DNA of 64,000 nt from the NCBI RefSeq assembly GCF_001643015.1, contig NZ_CP015622.1, positions 571,358-635,357 on the forward strand. Reading direction: 5' to 3'. The notes beneath the pieces were generated by a model. The model made no database searches. It was not told where the DNA came from and worked only from the letters and a program-made list of their open reading frames with translations. Position 1 is the first letter of the stretch. Every line of letters starts with the position of its first letter. Made by a program: the position numbers and the translations under genes. Source of the DNA: Corynebacterium crudilactis (GTDB lineage: Bacteria; Actinomycetota; Actinomycetes; Mycobacteriales; Mycobacteriaceae). Shown in pieces: positions 53,878 through 62,391 of this stretch.

Positions 53878-54122
53878 CGGTGGAGTATGCAGAGTTTCTT
53901 CAAAAATTTCGGGAGCGTACTGCGCAGCGGATGGAGGAGTTTGAAAAATCATTGGCGTCCACTCAGCAAAAAATTAGCAGTGCTGCGATGGCTGTGGAAG
54001 TAGAAGAAGCAGATAAGAAAAAGCGTGTGACGGTATCGGATGTATCGGATAAGCCTGTTTCGATGATTCGACGATCTACCCGTAGTCGAGGGCCTGTGAA
54101 ATCAGTGCTACGAGATGCTTGA
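53871..54122 (+). CDS. Small charged coiled-coil protein
   Basis: An 83-aa highly charged protein of unknown family: helical N-terminus (YAEFLQKFRERTAQRMEEFE) and a basic C-terminal tail (RRSTRSRGPVKSVLRDA). It overlaps the preceding gene by 7 bp and closes the operon. GTG 53871 is taken as start; GTG 53880 is possible. It could be a cytoplasmic chaperone for the preceding product, by analogy with small partner genes in ESX substrate operons. Confidence 0.55.
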   Translation: MVAVEYAEFLQKFRERTAQRMEEFEKSLASTQQKISSAAMAVEVEEADKKKRVTVSDVSDKPVSMIRRSTRSRGPVKSVLRDA

Positions 54123-54433
54123 GGGGCAGATGCCGGAAGACGCGTTTTTAGGCTTCGAGTTTTTAGAATAGATGTTTGTATCCCCCGGGGGTTGGGAGGC
54201 CCTTAGGATCGATTCTGTGAGGGCACTTTTTTCGTGTTTTGGATTGCGTTTTCGCCAGACCAGACAGGGAGACCCAGATTCCGTATTCCCCACTAATTTT
54301 GGTCGCCTGGTCTGGTTCCGAAATCACCAAACCAGACCAGGCGACCAAACGGTCAAGATAAATTGAGGTTCTTGGTCTCCCTGTCTGGTTTCGCACAGTG
54401 TGACCACTCAGTGCAACTAAAAAGCATGCCAGA
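54123..54433. other. Convergent intergenic region with palindromic element
   Basis: No gene. It is dominated by the nested palindromes described at 54260-54388; a possible terminator for the plus-strand operon (CCCCCGGGGGTTGGGAGG, about 54182-54200) is weak. Confidence 0.55.
54260..54388. repeat. Palindromic intergenic element, copy C (nested hairpins)
   Basis: An inner perfect 19-bp inverted repeat, TTGGTCGCCTGGTCTGGTT (54299-54317) and its complement (54330-54348), is enclosed by an outer perfect 15-bp repeat, CCAGACAGGGAGACC (54260-54274) and GGTCTCCCTGTCTGG (54374-54388). It can form a cruciform or a long double hairpin and lies between convergent genes. Confidence 0.85.
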
Positions 54434-54484
54434 ATGAGAAAACAGGCTGGAACCATCACATCCTGTGACAATTTCAGCCTGTTT
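54434..54484 (-). terminator. Terminator of the alpha/beta hydrolase gene
   Basis: On the minus strand AAACAGGCTG and CAGCCTGTTT form a perfect 10-bp stem followed by TCTCATTCT, 10 bp after the stop codon. Confidence 0.75.
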
Positions 54485-54493
54485 AATGCCAGA

Positions 54494-55351
54494 TTACTTC
54501 TCGTTTAGAAAAGCGAATGGGGAAGTGTCTTTAGGGAAGGCATGATCTTGCAATTCCTGGCCAAAATAGGAGATAACTTTCTTGGCTTCAGCGTCTGGTT
54601 CGGAGAATGCTTTGTATTTCTTCTCACCGGCAAGTTGGTGGAGGAGGAATCCGGTGAGCAGGCCGCGGACGGTTTCTTGTGCTCCGGTCTGTGGGCTGCC
54701 GATTCCTGCTACCAATTTGAACATGGTGTCTTCGGAGAAGCCCTGTTGGTTGCCTTTTTCTGATTCGCGGTAGCAGATATCGCCGGCCCAGTTGGCGGCT
54801 AGTTTTGCTGGTTCACCGGATTCAAAAAGTCCCAGGCTGGAGGAGCCAATGACAAGGCCGGGTGCTTTTACTGCGAAAGCAGCATCGAGTGCTGCTGGGG
54901 AAGTTTTTGCTGGGTAGATTGCACCAACTGCACGGACAAGATCACGGTTTGCTGCGGCAAGTACTGCGGCACCTCCACCCATGCCGTGACCGATAACGCC
55001 AAGGCGAGCAGGGTTGACGGTGACTTTTCCGGAGCCGAGTTTGACGCCGCCGAGGATTTGCATAGCGGAATCGAGATCAGAGGCGAAGCCTTTATGATCT
55101 GGCATGAAGCCGGTCTCTGTATCGGGAGCTGCTACGGCGATACCCCAGGATGCGAGGTGGCGCAAAGTTTGGTGGTAGTACTTGATGGATTTCATCCAGT
55201 CGTGGCCGAAAGCGACACCTGGAATGCCGTTGCCTTCTGCTGGCGTGTAGATTTTGCCTGGAATTCCGGCGTAGTTCATATCGCCAACCAACACGCGGTG
55301 GGGGCCACGCTTGGATAGTTTGGACAGGTGTTTGTTCAGATTCTCAGCCAC
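54494..55351 (-). CDS. Alpha/beta-hydrolase-fold protein lacking the nucleophile Ser
   Basis: A 285-aa protein of the dienelactone-hydrolase/cutinase-like alpha/beta hydrolase group: PGVAFGHDWMKSIKYYHQTL, LASWGIAVAAPDTETGFMPD, then the nucleophile elbow VIGHGMGGGAAVLAAA. The canonical G-x-S-x-G reads GHGMG: the Ser is Gly. The acid and His candidates are in later loops. It may be catalytically dead or use another residue. GTG start 55351; a -10 TATCCT ends 7 nt upstream, so the message is probably leaderless. Not in an operon. Confidence 0.8.
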   Translation of the reverse strand: MAENLNKHLSKLSKRGPHRVLVGDMNYAGIPGKIYTPAEGNGIPGVAFGHDWMKSIKYYHQTLRHLASWGIAVAAPDTETGFMPDHKGFASDLDSAMQILGGVKLGSGKVTVNPARLGVIGHGMGGGAAVLAAANRDLVRAVGAIYPAKTSPAALDAAFAVKAPGLVIGSSSLGLFESGEPAKLAANWAGDICYRESEKGNQQGFSEDTMFKLVAGIGSPQTGAQETVRGLLTGFLLHQLAGEKKYKAFSEPDAEAKKVISYFGQELQDHAFPKDTSPFAFLNEK

Positions 55352-55358
55352 GTACCCA

Positions 55359-55364
55359 AGGATA
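55359..55364 (-). promoter_or_regulatory. -10 element of the hydrolase gene, implies leaderless mRNA
   Basis: On the minus strand TATCCT is followed by exactly 7 nt and then the GTG start codon; no ribosome-binding site is possible in between. Confidence 0.5.
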
Positions 55365-55454
55365 GTTGAAAGCGGCTGCCAATACTGGCACTAACCCCGC
55401 CAACCTCGGCACCAATCGCAATTCTATCTTCTTGTGGTGGCAGAATAAGTGAAT

Positions 55455-56540
55455 ATGAACTTGCTGACCACTAAAATTGATCTGAATGCCATCGCACATA
55501 ATACGAGAGTGCTGAAACAAATGGCGGGGTCAGCGAAACTTATGGCTGTGGTGAAGGCGAATGCGTATAACCATGGCATTGAGGAAGTGGCGCCGGTTAT
55601 CGCTGCTCATGGTGCGGATGCATTTGGTGTAGCCACGCTTGCGGAAGCGCATCAATTGCGTGATTTGGGCATTGAACAGGAAGTCTTGTGTTGGATTTGG
55701 ACTCCGGAGCAGGATTTCCGTGCTGCGCTTGATCGTGGCATTGATTTGGGTGTGGTTTCGCCGAAGCATGCGCGTGCGGTGATTGCCACGGAGGCTGAAC
55801 ATATTCGGGTCACTGTGAAGGTGGAGACGGGGCTGCATCGTTCTGGTGTGGATGAGGACGAGTGGGCGGAGGTATTTAGTGCCTTGGCTGCCGCGCCTCA
55901 CGTTGAGGTTACGGGGTTGTTTACGCATTTGTCGTGTGCGGATGATCCGGCAGATCCGGAGACTGATCGTCAAGTAGCTGCTTTTCGACGCGCCCTTGCG
56001 CTTGCTCGCGAGCTCGGTCTTGAGTGCCCGGTCAACCATGTATGTAACTCGCCGGCGTTTTTGACTCGTGCTGATCTACATATGGAGATGGTCCGACCAG
56101 GGTTGGCTTTTTATGGGTTGGAACCTGTGGATGGTCTGGATCATGGATTGCAGCCGGCGATGAGCTGGACGGCGAAGGTGAGCGTCGTGAAGCAAATTGA
56201 GGCCGGGCAAGGTACGTCCTATGGTTTGACGTGGCGCGCAGAAGACAGCGGTTATGTAGCTGTGGTGCCTGCGGGTTACGCCGATGGCCTGCCACGGTTT
56301 GCGCAGGAGAAATTCTCCGTCACGATTAATGGCGTGGATTATCCGCAGGTAGGACGCATTTGCATGGATCAGTTTGTCATCTTTTTGGGCGATAATCCGC
56401 ATGGTGTGGAGGCTGGTGCCGAGGCTGTGATTTTCGGCGAAAATGGCCATGGTGCCACTGATTTTGCGCAGCGTTTGGGCACCATCAACTATGAAGTGGT
56501 GTGCCGTCCAACTGGTCGTACGGTCCGCGAATATATTTAA
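55455..56540 (+). CDS. alr: Alanine racemase
   Basis: PLP enzyme converting L-Ala to D-Ala for peptidoglycan; 361 aa. PLP-binding Lys near residue 34 in LMAVVKANAYNHG; GLFTHLSCADDP, VRPGLAFYGLEP and GRICMDQFVIFLGDNP are typical. I prefer ATG 55455; a GTG two codons upstream is possible. tsaE follows after 12 bp, and alr-tsaE is a common actinobacterial pair. Confidence 0.95.
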   Translation: MNLLTTKIDLNAIAHNTRVLKQMAGSAKLMAVVKANAYNHGIEEVAPVIAAHGADAFGVATLAEAHQLRDLGIEQEVLCWIWTPEQDFRAALDRGIDLGVVSPKHARAVIATEAEHIRVTVKVETGLHRSGVDEDEWAEVFSALAAAPHVEVTGLFTHLSCADDPADPETDRQVAAFRRALALARELGLECPVNHVCNSPAFLTRADLHMEMVRPGLAFYGLEPVDGLDHGLQPAMSWTAKVSVVKQIEAGQGTSYGLTWRAEDSGYVAVVPAGYADGLPRFAQEKFSVTINGVDYPQVGRICMDQFVIFLGDNPHGVEAGAEAVIFGENGHGATDFAQRLGTINYEVVCRPTGRTVREYI

Positions 56541-56552
56541 GGAGCAGCAACA

Positions 56553-57050
56553 ATGAAATCTGAATTTCCGGCTTCCGGCACGAGGCGTTTTGAACATGCC
56601 ACTGACACACAAAGCTTTGGTGAAGATTTAGGAAAGCATCTGCAAGCGGGCGATGTCGTTATTTTGGATGGTCCTTTGGGTGCTGGCAAGACGACGTTTA
56701 CGCAAGGAATTGCGCGTGGATTGCAGGTGAAGGGGCGGGTGACATCGCCTACTTTTGTCATTGCCAGGGAACACCGTTCTGAGGTTGGCGGACCTGATCT
56801 GATTCATATGGATGCGTACCGTTTGCTGGGCGAGGATAGCGATGATGCCGATCCGATTGGTGCGTTGGATTCCTTGGATTTGGACACTGATTTGGATTTA
56901 GCTGTGGTTGTTGCCGAATGGGGTGGCGGTTTGGTGGAGCAGATTTCCGATTCTTATTTGCTGATCACCATTGATCGGGAGACTGCTGTGCAGGAAGATC
57001 CGGATTCTGAGGCAAGGATTTTCCATTGGCAATGGCGTGAAGGTCGCTAA
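56553..57050 (+). CDS. tsaE: tRNA threonylcarbamoyladenosine biosynthesis ATPase TsaE
   Basis: P-loop ATPase that drives the TsaB-TsaD complex in forming t6A37 of tRNA; 165 aa. Walker A GPLGAGKTTF, TSPTFVIAREHR, DAYRL and VVAEWGGG are family marks. Ribosome-binding site AAGGAGCAGC. Upstream of tsaB-rimI-tsaD by about 3 kb, separated by a transporter and a peptidase gene. Confidence 0.94.
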   Translation: MKSEFPASGTRRFEHATDTQSFGEDLGKHLQAGDVVILDGPLGAGKTTFTQGIARGLQVKGRVTSPTFVIAREHRSEVGGPDLIHMDAYRLLGEDSDDADPIGALDSLDLDTDLDLAVVVAEWGGGLVEQISDSYLLITIDRETAVQEDPDSEARIFHWQWREGR

Positions 57051-57241
57051 AAGGTTTTCCTCAATGAAATAGTGTGATTCTGTCTGAATCTGTTGTTTTA
57101 GTTTTGGATCTGCGGGATCATGGGAAGTAGTGAAAAGTGAATTTTAGTTCTGTGCTTTCTCTGCCCTTAAAGTGAGTTCTCGTTGGCATAACACACTCCT
57201 GGGGCAAGAAACGTCCTTGGATAAAAGGGAAGTGATTGTGC

Positions 57242-58843
57242 GTGCTTGATTTCTTAGCTGCAAACCCCATGATCGCCTTGGTGGTCATTTTGGCCATCGG
57301 TTTAGCATTGGGCCAGATTAAATTTTTGGGATTATCGCTTGGAGCCGCAGCAGTGCTGTTTGTGGCTTTGGGTTTTGCTACTGCGAACCCGGAGATCTCC
57401 ATACCTGCCATTGTGTATCAGCTGGGCTTGGCGATGTTCGTGTACGTTATCGGACTATCTGCCGGCCCCGCATTTTTTAGTGAGTTTGCGAAAAAGGGCT
57501 GGAAACTCACCATTTTCATGATCCTGCTGTTGCTGACGCTCATTGGTTTAGCGTGGGTGCTAATCAAAGGCCTCGGGCTCAATGCAGCCATTGGCACAGG
57601 CATGTTCACCGGCGCATTGACCTCGACACCAGGAATGGCAGCCGTGGTGGAATTAATCGAAGGCATTGATCCAAGCCTTGCCAGTGAACCTGTTATTGGA
57701 TACTCCCTGGCTTATCCCGGTGCCGTCTTGGGCTCAATTTTAGTAGCGGCAGTTGGTGCAAAACTACTGAAAGTAAATCACCGTGAAGATGCCCGCGAAG
57801 AAGGCCTGATCACCGCACCGTTGGTCTGGAAAGGTGTGCAACTTAAAGCTGGAATTACCGGCCGTGTGGGGGATCTTCCTCGCTTGGCTGGACAAAGTAT
57901 CATTGCCACCAGAATCGTGGACGATCCACATTCGCACCGCCTCGCTGATCCAGAGTTACCCATCACCGAAGGCATGGAACTACTGATCAACGGCACTGAA
58001 GAAGCCGTAGACAACGCGATTAAAGCCCTGGGTGAAGAACGCGAAACCAAAATTGAAGATACCGAACTGATCTATACCCGCCTGACCGTATCGAACCCAG
58101 ACGTTGCTGGTCGAACCGTTGCAGAACTCGATACTGTTACCCACGGTTTTATGATTGCGCGTATCCGCCAAGGCGATTCTGAAGTAGTGCCGAAGCCGGA
58201 CACCGTGCTTAATTATTCAGACCGCATCCGCGTGGTGTCCGCGCCGGGACGTGTTGCGGAGGTCCGAAAATTCCTTGGTGATTCTGAAAAGTCTCTTGCA
58301 GATGTCAATCTGCTTCCTTTTGCCATTGGTTTAGCGCTTGGCTTATTAGTTGGTGCGATTCCGATTCCACTTCCGGGAGGAACCACCATGTCGCTTGGTT
58401 TTGGTGGTGGCCCAATCATCGTTGGCCTTATTTTGGGCGCGCTCAAGCACAGCGGTCCTGTGACATGGCAGATGCCATTTCACGCTAACCGTACTATTTC
58501 CACCTTGGGTTTGGCGCTATTTTTGGCGGGTGTGGGTACCTCTGCCGGTGCAGGGTTTAGAGCTGCGCTGACGGATTCTTCATCATTTATTTATATGGGC
58601 GGTGGCCTGTTGATCACGCTTGTGTCTGCATTGTTGTGTGTCGCGATTGGTGTGTGGGTGCTGCATCTAAAATGGGATGAAGCAATGGGAGTGGCTGCTG
58701 GTGCAACAACTAATCCAGCGATCATTTCCTATCTCAACGGACAAACCGGAACTGATCTGGCAAGCAGAGGATATGCCACCGTGTATCCCACTGCGATGAT
58801 CGGTAAAATATTGGGCGCCCAGATATTGTTCTTGCTGCTCTAG
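57242..58843 (+). CDS. AspT/YidE-family transporter
   Basis: Integral membrane carrier, 533 aa, with the duplicated AspT arrangement: two blocks of about five helices (IALVVILAIGLALGQIKFLG... and LLPFAIGLALGLLVGAIPIP...) flanking a cytoplasmic region with two RCK_C (TrkA_C) domains (about residues 195-365). The repeat signature is GLALGQIKF / AAVLFVALGFAT and LGLALFLAGVGTSAG. Relatives include aspartate:alanine exchangers and the C. glutamicum succinate exporter SucE; this looks like a paralogue with unknown substrate. Start GTG 57242 follows GGGAAG; a TTG two codons upstream is less likely. Confidence 0.85.
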   Translation: MLDFLAANPMIALVVILAIGLALGQIKFLGLSLGAAAVLFVALGFATANPEISIPAIVYQLGLAMFVYVIGLSAGPAFFSEFAKKGWKLTIFMILLLLTLIGLAWVLIKGLGLNAAIGTGMFTGALTSTPGMAAVVELIEGIDPSLASEPVIGYSLAYPGAVLGSILVAAVGAKLLKVNHREDAREEGLITAPLVWKGVQLKAGITGRVGDLPRLAGQSIIATRIVDDPHSHRLADPELPITEGMELLINGTEEAVDNAIKALGEERETKIEDTELIYTRLTVSNPDVAGRTVAELDTVTHGFMIARIRQGDSEVVPKPDTVLNYSDRIRVVSAPGRVAEVRKFLGDSEKSLADVNLLPFAIGLALGLLVGAIPIPLPGGTTMSLGFGGGPIIVGLILGALKHSGPVTWQMPFHANRTISTLGLALFLAGVGTSAGAGFRAALTDSSSFIYMGGGLLITLVSALLCVAIGVWVLHLKWDEAMGVAAGATTNPAIISYLNGQTGTDLASRGYATVYPTAMIGKILGAQILFLLL

Positions 58844-58900
58844 GCCTATATTTTAGGTGGGGTAGGGGTGGTGTCTACCCCTGCGCGTAACCTTGGGAGC

Positions 58901-60142
58901 ATGACAACAACACTGGGTTCGCTACAGCTCGAAGAAATCACTTTAACCCTCCCGCTTGCTGCAGACGTTACAGATGCGCGCACCATTGATGTGTTTGCAC
59001 GGATTGCTACCCGTGTCGGTGGCGAGGACCTGCCATATTTGGTGTTCCTGCAGGGTGGTCCAGGAAATGAATCACCTCGGCCAAGTTTGCATCCCTTAAA
59101 CCCAAATTGGTTGGGTGTTGCGCTGGAAGAATATCGTGTGGTCATGCTGGATCAGCGTGGTACCGGCCGCTCCACTCCAGTGGGCAATGAGATTTTGGCG
59201 AAGCCTACAGAAGACGTAGTGGAGTACTTATCCCACCTTCGTGCAGACGGCATTGTGCGTGATGCGGAAGCACTCCGTGAGCACCTAGGTATTGCGCAGT
59301 GGAATCTTTTAGGCCAGTCCTTTGGTGGCTTTACCACCTTGCATTACCTCTCCCGTCACGCAGACGCTTTGGACAATGTCTTTATTACAGGTGGCCTCAG
59401 CGCTATTGACCGCCCATCTGAGGATGTTTATGCCAATTGCTATAACCGCATGCGCCGTAATTCGGAGGAATTCTACCGCCGGTTCCCACAGCTGCGTGAT
59501 ACCTTCCGGGGTTTAGTCGATCGTGCTCGTGCCGGAGAAATTATCCTGCCCACCGGCGAGGTTGTCTCCGAATCACGGCTGCGTTCCTTAGGGCACCTGC
59601 TGGGTAGCAACGACGGCTGGTTTGATCTCTACAACCTGCTGGAATTAGACCCAACATCCAATGCCTTCACCCATGATTTGGCTGGACTTTTGCCTTTCGG
59701 CAATCGCAATCCGATCTACTATGTGCTCCATGAATCCTCCTATGCAGATGGTGTAGTGACCAATTGGGCTGCAGAACGTGTAGTGCCAGAAGATTTCCGC
59801 GAAGATGCCACCTTGCTCACCGGTGAACATGTTTTCCAAGAATGGACAGACACCGTTCCATCGCTGAAACCATGGAAAGAGGTGGCTTTGGCCTTGGCAC
59901 AACAGGAATGGCCAAAGCTCTACGATGCCGCTGCATTAGAAAACTCCCAGGCTAAAGGTGCGGCAGCTGTCTATGCCAATGATGTCTTCGTGCCGCTGGA
60001 TTATTCCCTAGAAACTGCCCAGCACCTGCCCGGCGTTCATGTTTTTATCACCAGCCAACATGAACACAATGGTCTTCGTGCCAGCTCTGGCACCGTATTG
60101 AAGCACCTTTTCGATCTTGCCCACGGCCGAGAGGTACGCTGA
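58901..60142 (+). CDS. pip: Proline iminopeptidase (alpha/beta hydrolase, S33)
   Basis: Releases N-terminal proline from peptides; 413 aa. The cap-type S33 fold shows the oxyanion HGGPG variant QGGPGNESPR, VVMLDQRGTGRSTP, the nucleophile Ser in LLGQSFGGFTTLHY, and His in FITSQHEHNGLR. Start ATG 58901 (MTTTLGSLQLEE) follows GGGAG. Ends 6 bp before tsaB and may be co-transcribed with it. Confidence 0.9.
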   Translation: MTTTLGSLQLEEITLTLPLAADVTDARTIDVFARIATRVGGEDLPYLVFLQGGPGNESPRPSLHPLNPNWLGVALEEYRVVMLDQRGTGRSTPVGNEILAKPTEDVVEYLSHLRADGIVRDAEALREHLGIAQWNLLGQSFGGFTTLHYLSRHADALDNVFITGGLSAIDRPSEDVYANCYNRMRRNSEEFYRRFPQLRDTFRGLVDRARAGEIILPTGEVVSESRLRSLGHLLGSNDGWFDLYNLLELDPTSNAFTHDLAGLLPFGNRNPIYYVLHESSYADGVVTNWAAERVVPEDFREDATLLTGEHVFQEWTDTVPSLKPWKEVALALAQQEWPKLYDAAALENSQAKGAAAVYANDVFVPLDYSLETAQHLPGVHVFITSQHEHNGLRASSGTVLKHLFDLAHGREVR

Positions 60143-60148
60143 TTCCTC

Positions 60149-60826
60149 GTGTTAGTACTAGCCCTAGACACCTCAACCCCTGATCTCATCGTTGGAATCG
60201 TAGATTCTGCAACGGGACTCACGCGTGCCGAAACCATCATCGAAGATACTCGCGCACACAATGAGCAACTCACGCCCACCGTCCAAAAGACACTCTCAGA
60301 TGCCTCGCTTAACTTTGCAGACCTTGATGCAGTAGTCGTTGGCTGTGGCCCCGGACCTTTTACCGGCCTTCGCGTGGGCATGGTATCCGCGGCATCCTTC
60401 GGCGATGCTCTCGGAGTCCCAGTCTTTGGAGTCTGCTCCCTGGATGCCATCGCGCACAATATTGGTGCAGAAAAGCTTGAGCATGCACTGGTGGCCACCG
60501 ATGCGCGCCGCCGTGAAATCTACTGGGCAACCTACCGCTCCGGTCAGCGTGAACTTGGACCAGATGTGATTGCACCTGCAAGCATTGCCATTGATGGGGA
60601 TTTAGATGCCATCTCTATTCCTGAGCACCTGATGGAAAAACTTCCTGAAGAACTCCACACCACCACCATGCTCAAGGGCAAACCTGCCCCAGCAAGCTTG
60701 GTCGCAGTCGCTGATTTCAGCACTGAACCACAACCCTTGGTTCCGCTGTATCTACGCCGACCAGATGCCAAAGAACCAAAGCCCAAGCCTAAATCCGCAG
60801 CTATCCCAGAAGTGGATCTTTCATGA
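60149..60826 (+). CDS. tsaB: tRNA threonylcarbamoyladenosine biosynthesis protein TsaB
   Basis: Scaffold/pseudo-enzyme partner of TsaD, 225 aa, ASKHA fold. VLALDTSTPDLIVGIVDSAT, HNEQLTPTV, VVGCGPGPFTGLRVGMV and VTDARRREIYW-like VATDARRREIYWATY are diagnostic. GTG start. Overlaps rimI by 4 bp (ATGA), giving the coupled set tsaB-rimI-tsaD. Confidence 0.95.
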   Translation: MLVLALDTSTPDLIVGIVDSATGLTRAETIIEDTRAHNEQLTPTVQKTLSDASLNFADLDAVVVGCGPGPFTGLRVGMVSAASFGDALGVPVFGVCSLDAIAHNIGAEKLEHALVATDARRREIYWATYRSGQRELGPDVIAPASIAIDGDLDAISIPEHLMEKLPEELHTTTMLKGKPAPASLVAVADFSTEPQPLVPLYLRRPDAKEPKPKPKSAAIPEVDLS

Positions 60827-61335
60827 GTGAACAATTCGAACTAAGAGAACTACGCAGAGAAGATGCCCAACGCTGCGCAGACCTCGAACAGATGCTCTTT
60901 CCTGGAGATAATCCCTGGCCAAGAGATGTCTTCGCCGTGGAATTCTCCCACCCCACCAATTTCTACATCGGCGCTTTCGATGACACGCTCTTGGTCGCCT
61001 ACGCAGGTCTAGCCATGATGGGCCCTGTCGATGATCCAGAATTCGAAATCCACACCATCGGCGTTGACCCGGAATACCAGCGCAAAGGCCTCGGCCGTGT
61101 GCTCATGGATCAACTGATGCATGCCGCTGATAGCCACGACGGTCCAGTTTTTCTGGAAGTGCGAACCGACAACGTGCCGGCAATCTCCATGTATGAAGCA
61201 TTTGAGTTCCAACAGTTGGGTATACGGAAAAACTACTACCGCCCTTCCGGTGCAGATGCCTACACCATGCAACGACCACGCCTGAGCGATAGAAGAAAAG
61301 ACCACACCACTGATACCGAGGGGACATCAAGCTAA
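60823..61335 (+). CDS. rimI: Ribosomal protein S18-alanine N-acetyltransferase RimI
   Basis: GNAT enzyme acetylating the N-terminal Ala of S18, 170 aa. Motif A IGVDPEYQRKGLGRVLMDQL is the acetyl-CoA loop; FLEVRTDNVPAISMYEAFEF and GIRKNYY are typical RimI. Lies between tsaB and tsaD as in many actinobacteria. An extra basic tail (LSDRRKDHTTDTEGTSS) extends beyond the family core. Confidence 0.93.
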   Translation: MSEQFELRELRREDAQRCADLEQMLFPGDNPWPRDVFAVEFSHPTNFYIGAFDDTLLVAYAGLAMMGPVDDPEFEIHTIGVDPEYQRKGLGRVLMDQLMHAADSHDGPVFLEVRTDNVPAISMYEAFEFQQLGIRKNYYRPSGADAYTMQRPRLSDRRKDHTTDTEGTSS

Positions 61336-61338
61336 ACC

Positions 61339-62373
61339 ATGATTGTTTTAGGAATTGAAAGCTCCTGCGATGAAACCGGCGTAGGTGTCGTCAAACTAGA
61401 TGAACAAGGAAATCTTGAAGTCCTTGCAGATTCTGTTGCCTCCTCCATGCAGGAACATGCCCGTTTCGGCGGCGTCGTGCCAGAAATCGCCTCCCGTGCG
61501 CACCTGGAATCTATGGTCCCCGTGATGCGTGCAGCGCTGAAACAGGCGGGCGTCGAGAAGCCAGATGCAGTAGCCGCAACAGTCGGCCCAGGTTTGGCAG
61601 GCGCACTGCTGGTTGGCGCCAGCGCTGCCAAAGCCTATGCCGCAGCATGGAACGTCCCGTTTTATGCCGTCAACCACCTGGGTGGACACGTCGCTGTGGC
61701 CAACCTCGAAGGCGAAACACTGCCACACTCTGTCGCACTGCTGGTCTCCGGCGGACACACACAACTCCTCGAAGTAGACGCCGTCGGCCTACCCATGAAG
61801 GAATTGGGCTCCACACTCGACGACGCCGCCGGCGAAGCGTATGACAAAGTCTCCCGACTCCTCGGACTTGGCTACCCAGGCGGCCCCGTGATCGATAAAT
61901 TAGCGCGCCGGGGCAACTCAGAAGCAATTGCTTTCCCGCGTGGTTTGATGAAGCGCTCTGATTCTCGCCATGATTTCAGTTTCTCTGGCCTGAAAACTGC
62001 CGTGGCGCGTTATGTGGAAGCATCTGAGCGCAACGGAGAAGTCATCTCTGTGGAAGATGTATGTGCATCTTTCCAGGAAGCCGTATGCGATGTACTTACC
62101 CGTAAAGCGGTGCGCGCCTGTGGCGATGTGGGTGCAAAGGTACTGCTTTTGGGAGGTGGCGTGGCTGCGAATTCGCGTTTGCGTGAGCTAGCTCAAGAGC
62201 GATGCAAGAATGCAGGCATTGAATTGCGGGTGCCACGATTTAATTTATGCACCGACAACGGTGTCATGATTGCGGCGTTGGCAGCCCAAAGGATCCATGA
62301 AGGCGCACAAGAATCACCTATTTCGGTGGGAACTGATCCTTCTTTGTCCGTTGAGACTCCTCAGGTGTTTTAA
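61339..62373 (+). CDS. tsaD: tRNA N6-adenosine threonylcarbamoyltransferase TsaD
   Basis: Catalytic subunit of t6A synthesis, 344 aa, ASKHA fold with bound iron. [36 protein letters not shown], metal His pair in [19 protein letters not shown], and [12 protein letters not shown] are all family marks. It starts 3 bp after rimI. In C. glutamicum groES-groEL lie downstream beyond nnr; they are outside this window. Confidence 0.97.
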   Translation: MIVLGIESSCDETGVGVVKLDEQGNLEVLADSVASSMQEHARFGGVVPEIASRAHLESMVPVMRAALKQAGVEKPDAVAATVGPGLAGALLVGASAAKAYAAAWNVPFYAVNHLGGHVAVANLEGETLPHSVALLVSGGHTQLLEVDAVGLPMKELGSTLDDAAGEAYDKVSRLLGLGYPGGPVIDKLARRGNSEAIAFPRGLMKRSDSRHDFSFSGLKTAVARYVEASERNGEVISVEDVCASFQEAVCDVLTRKAVRACGDVGAKVLLLGGGVAANSRLRELAQERCKNAGIELRVPRFNLCTDNGVMIAALAAQRIHEGAQESPISVGTDPSLSVETPQVF

Positions 62374-62378
62374 ACATT

Positions 62379-62384
62379 TAGTAT
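62379..62384 (+). promoter_or_regulatory. -10 element of nnr, implies leaderless mRNA
   Basis: TAGTAT ends exactly 7 nt before the nnr ATG; it lies just after the tsaD stop and leaves no room for a ribosome-binding site. Confidence 0.5.
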
Positions 62385-62391
62385 TAAATGC

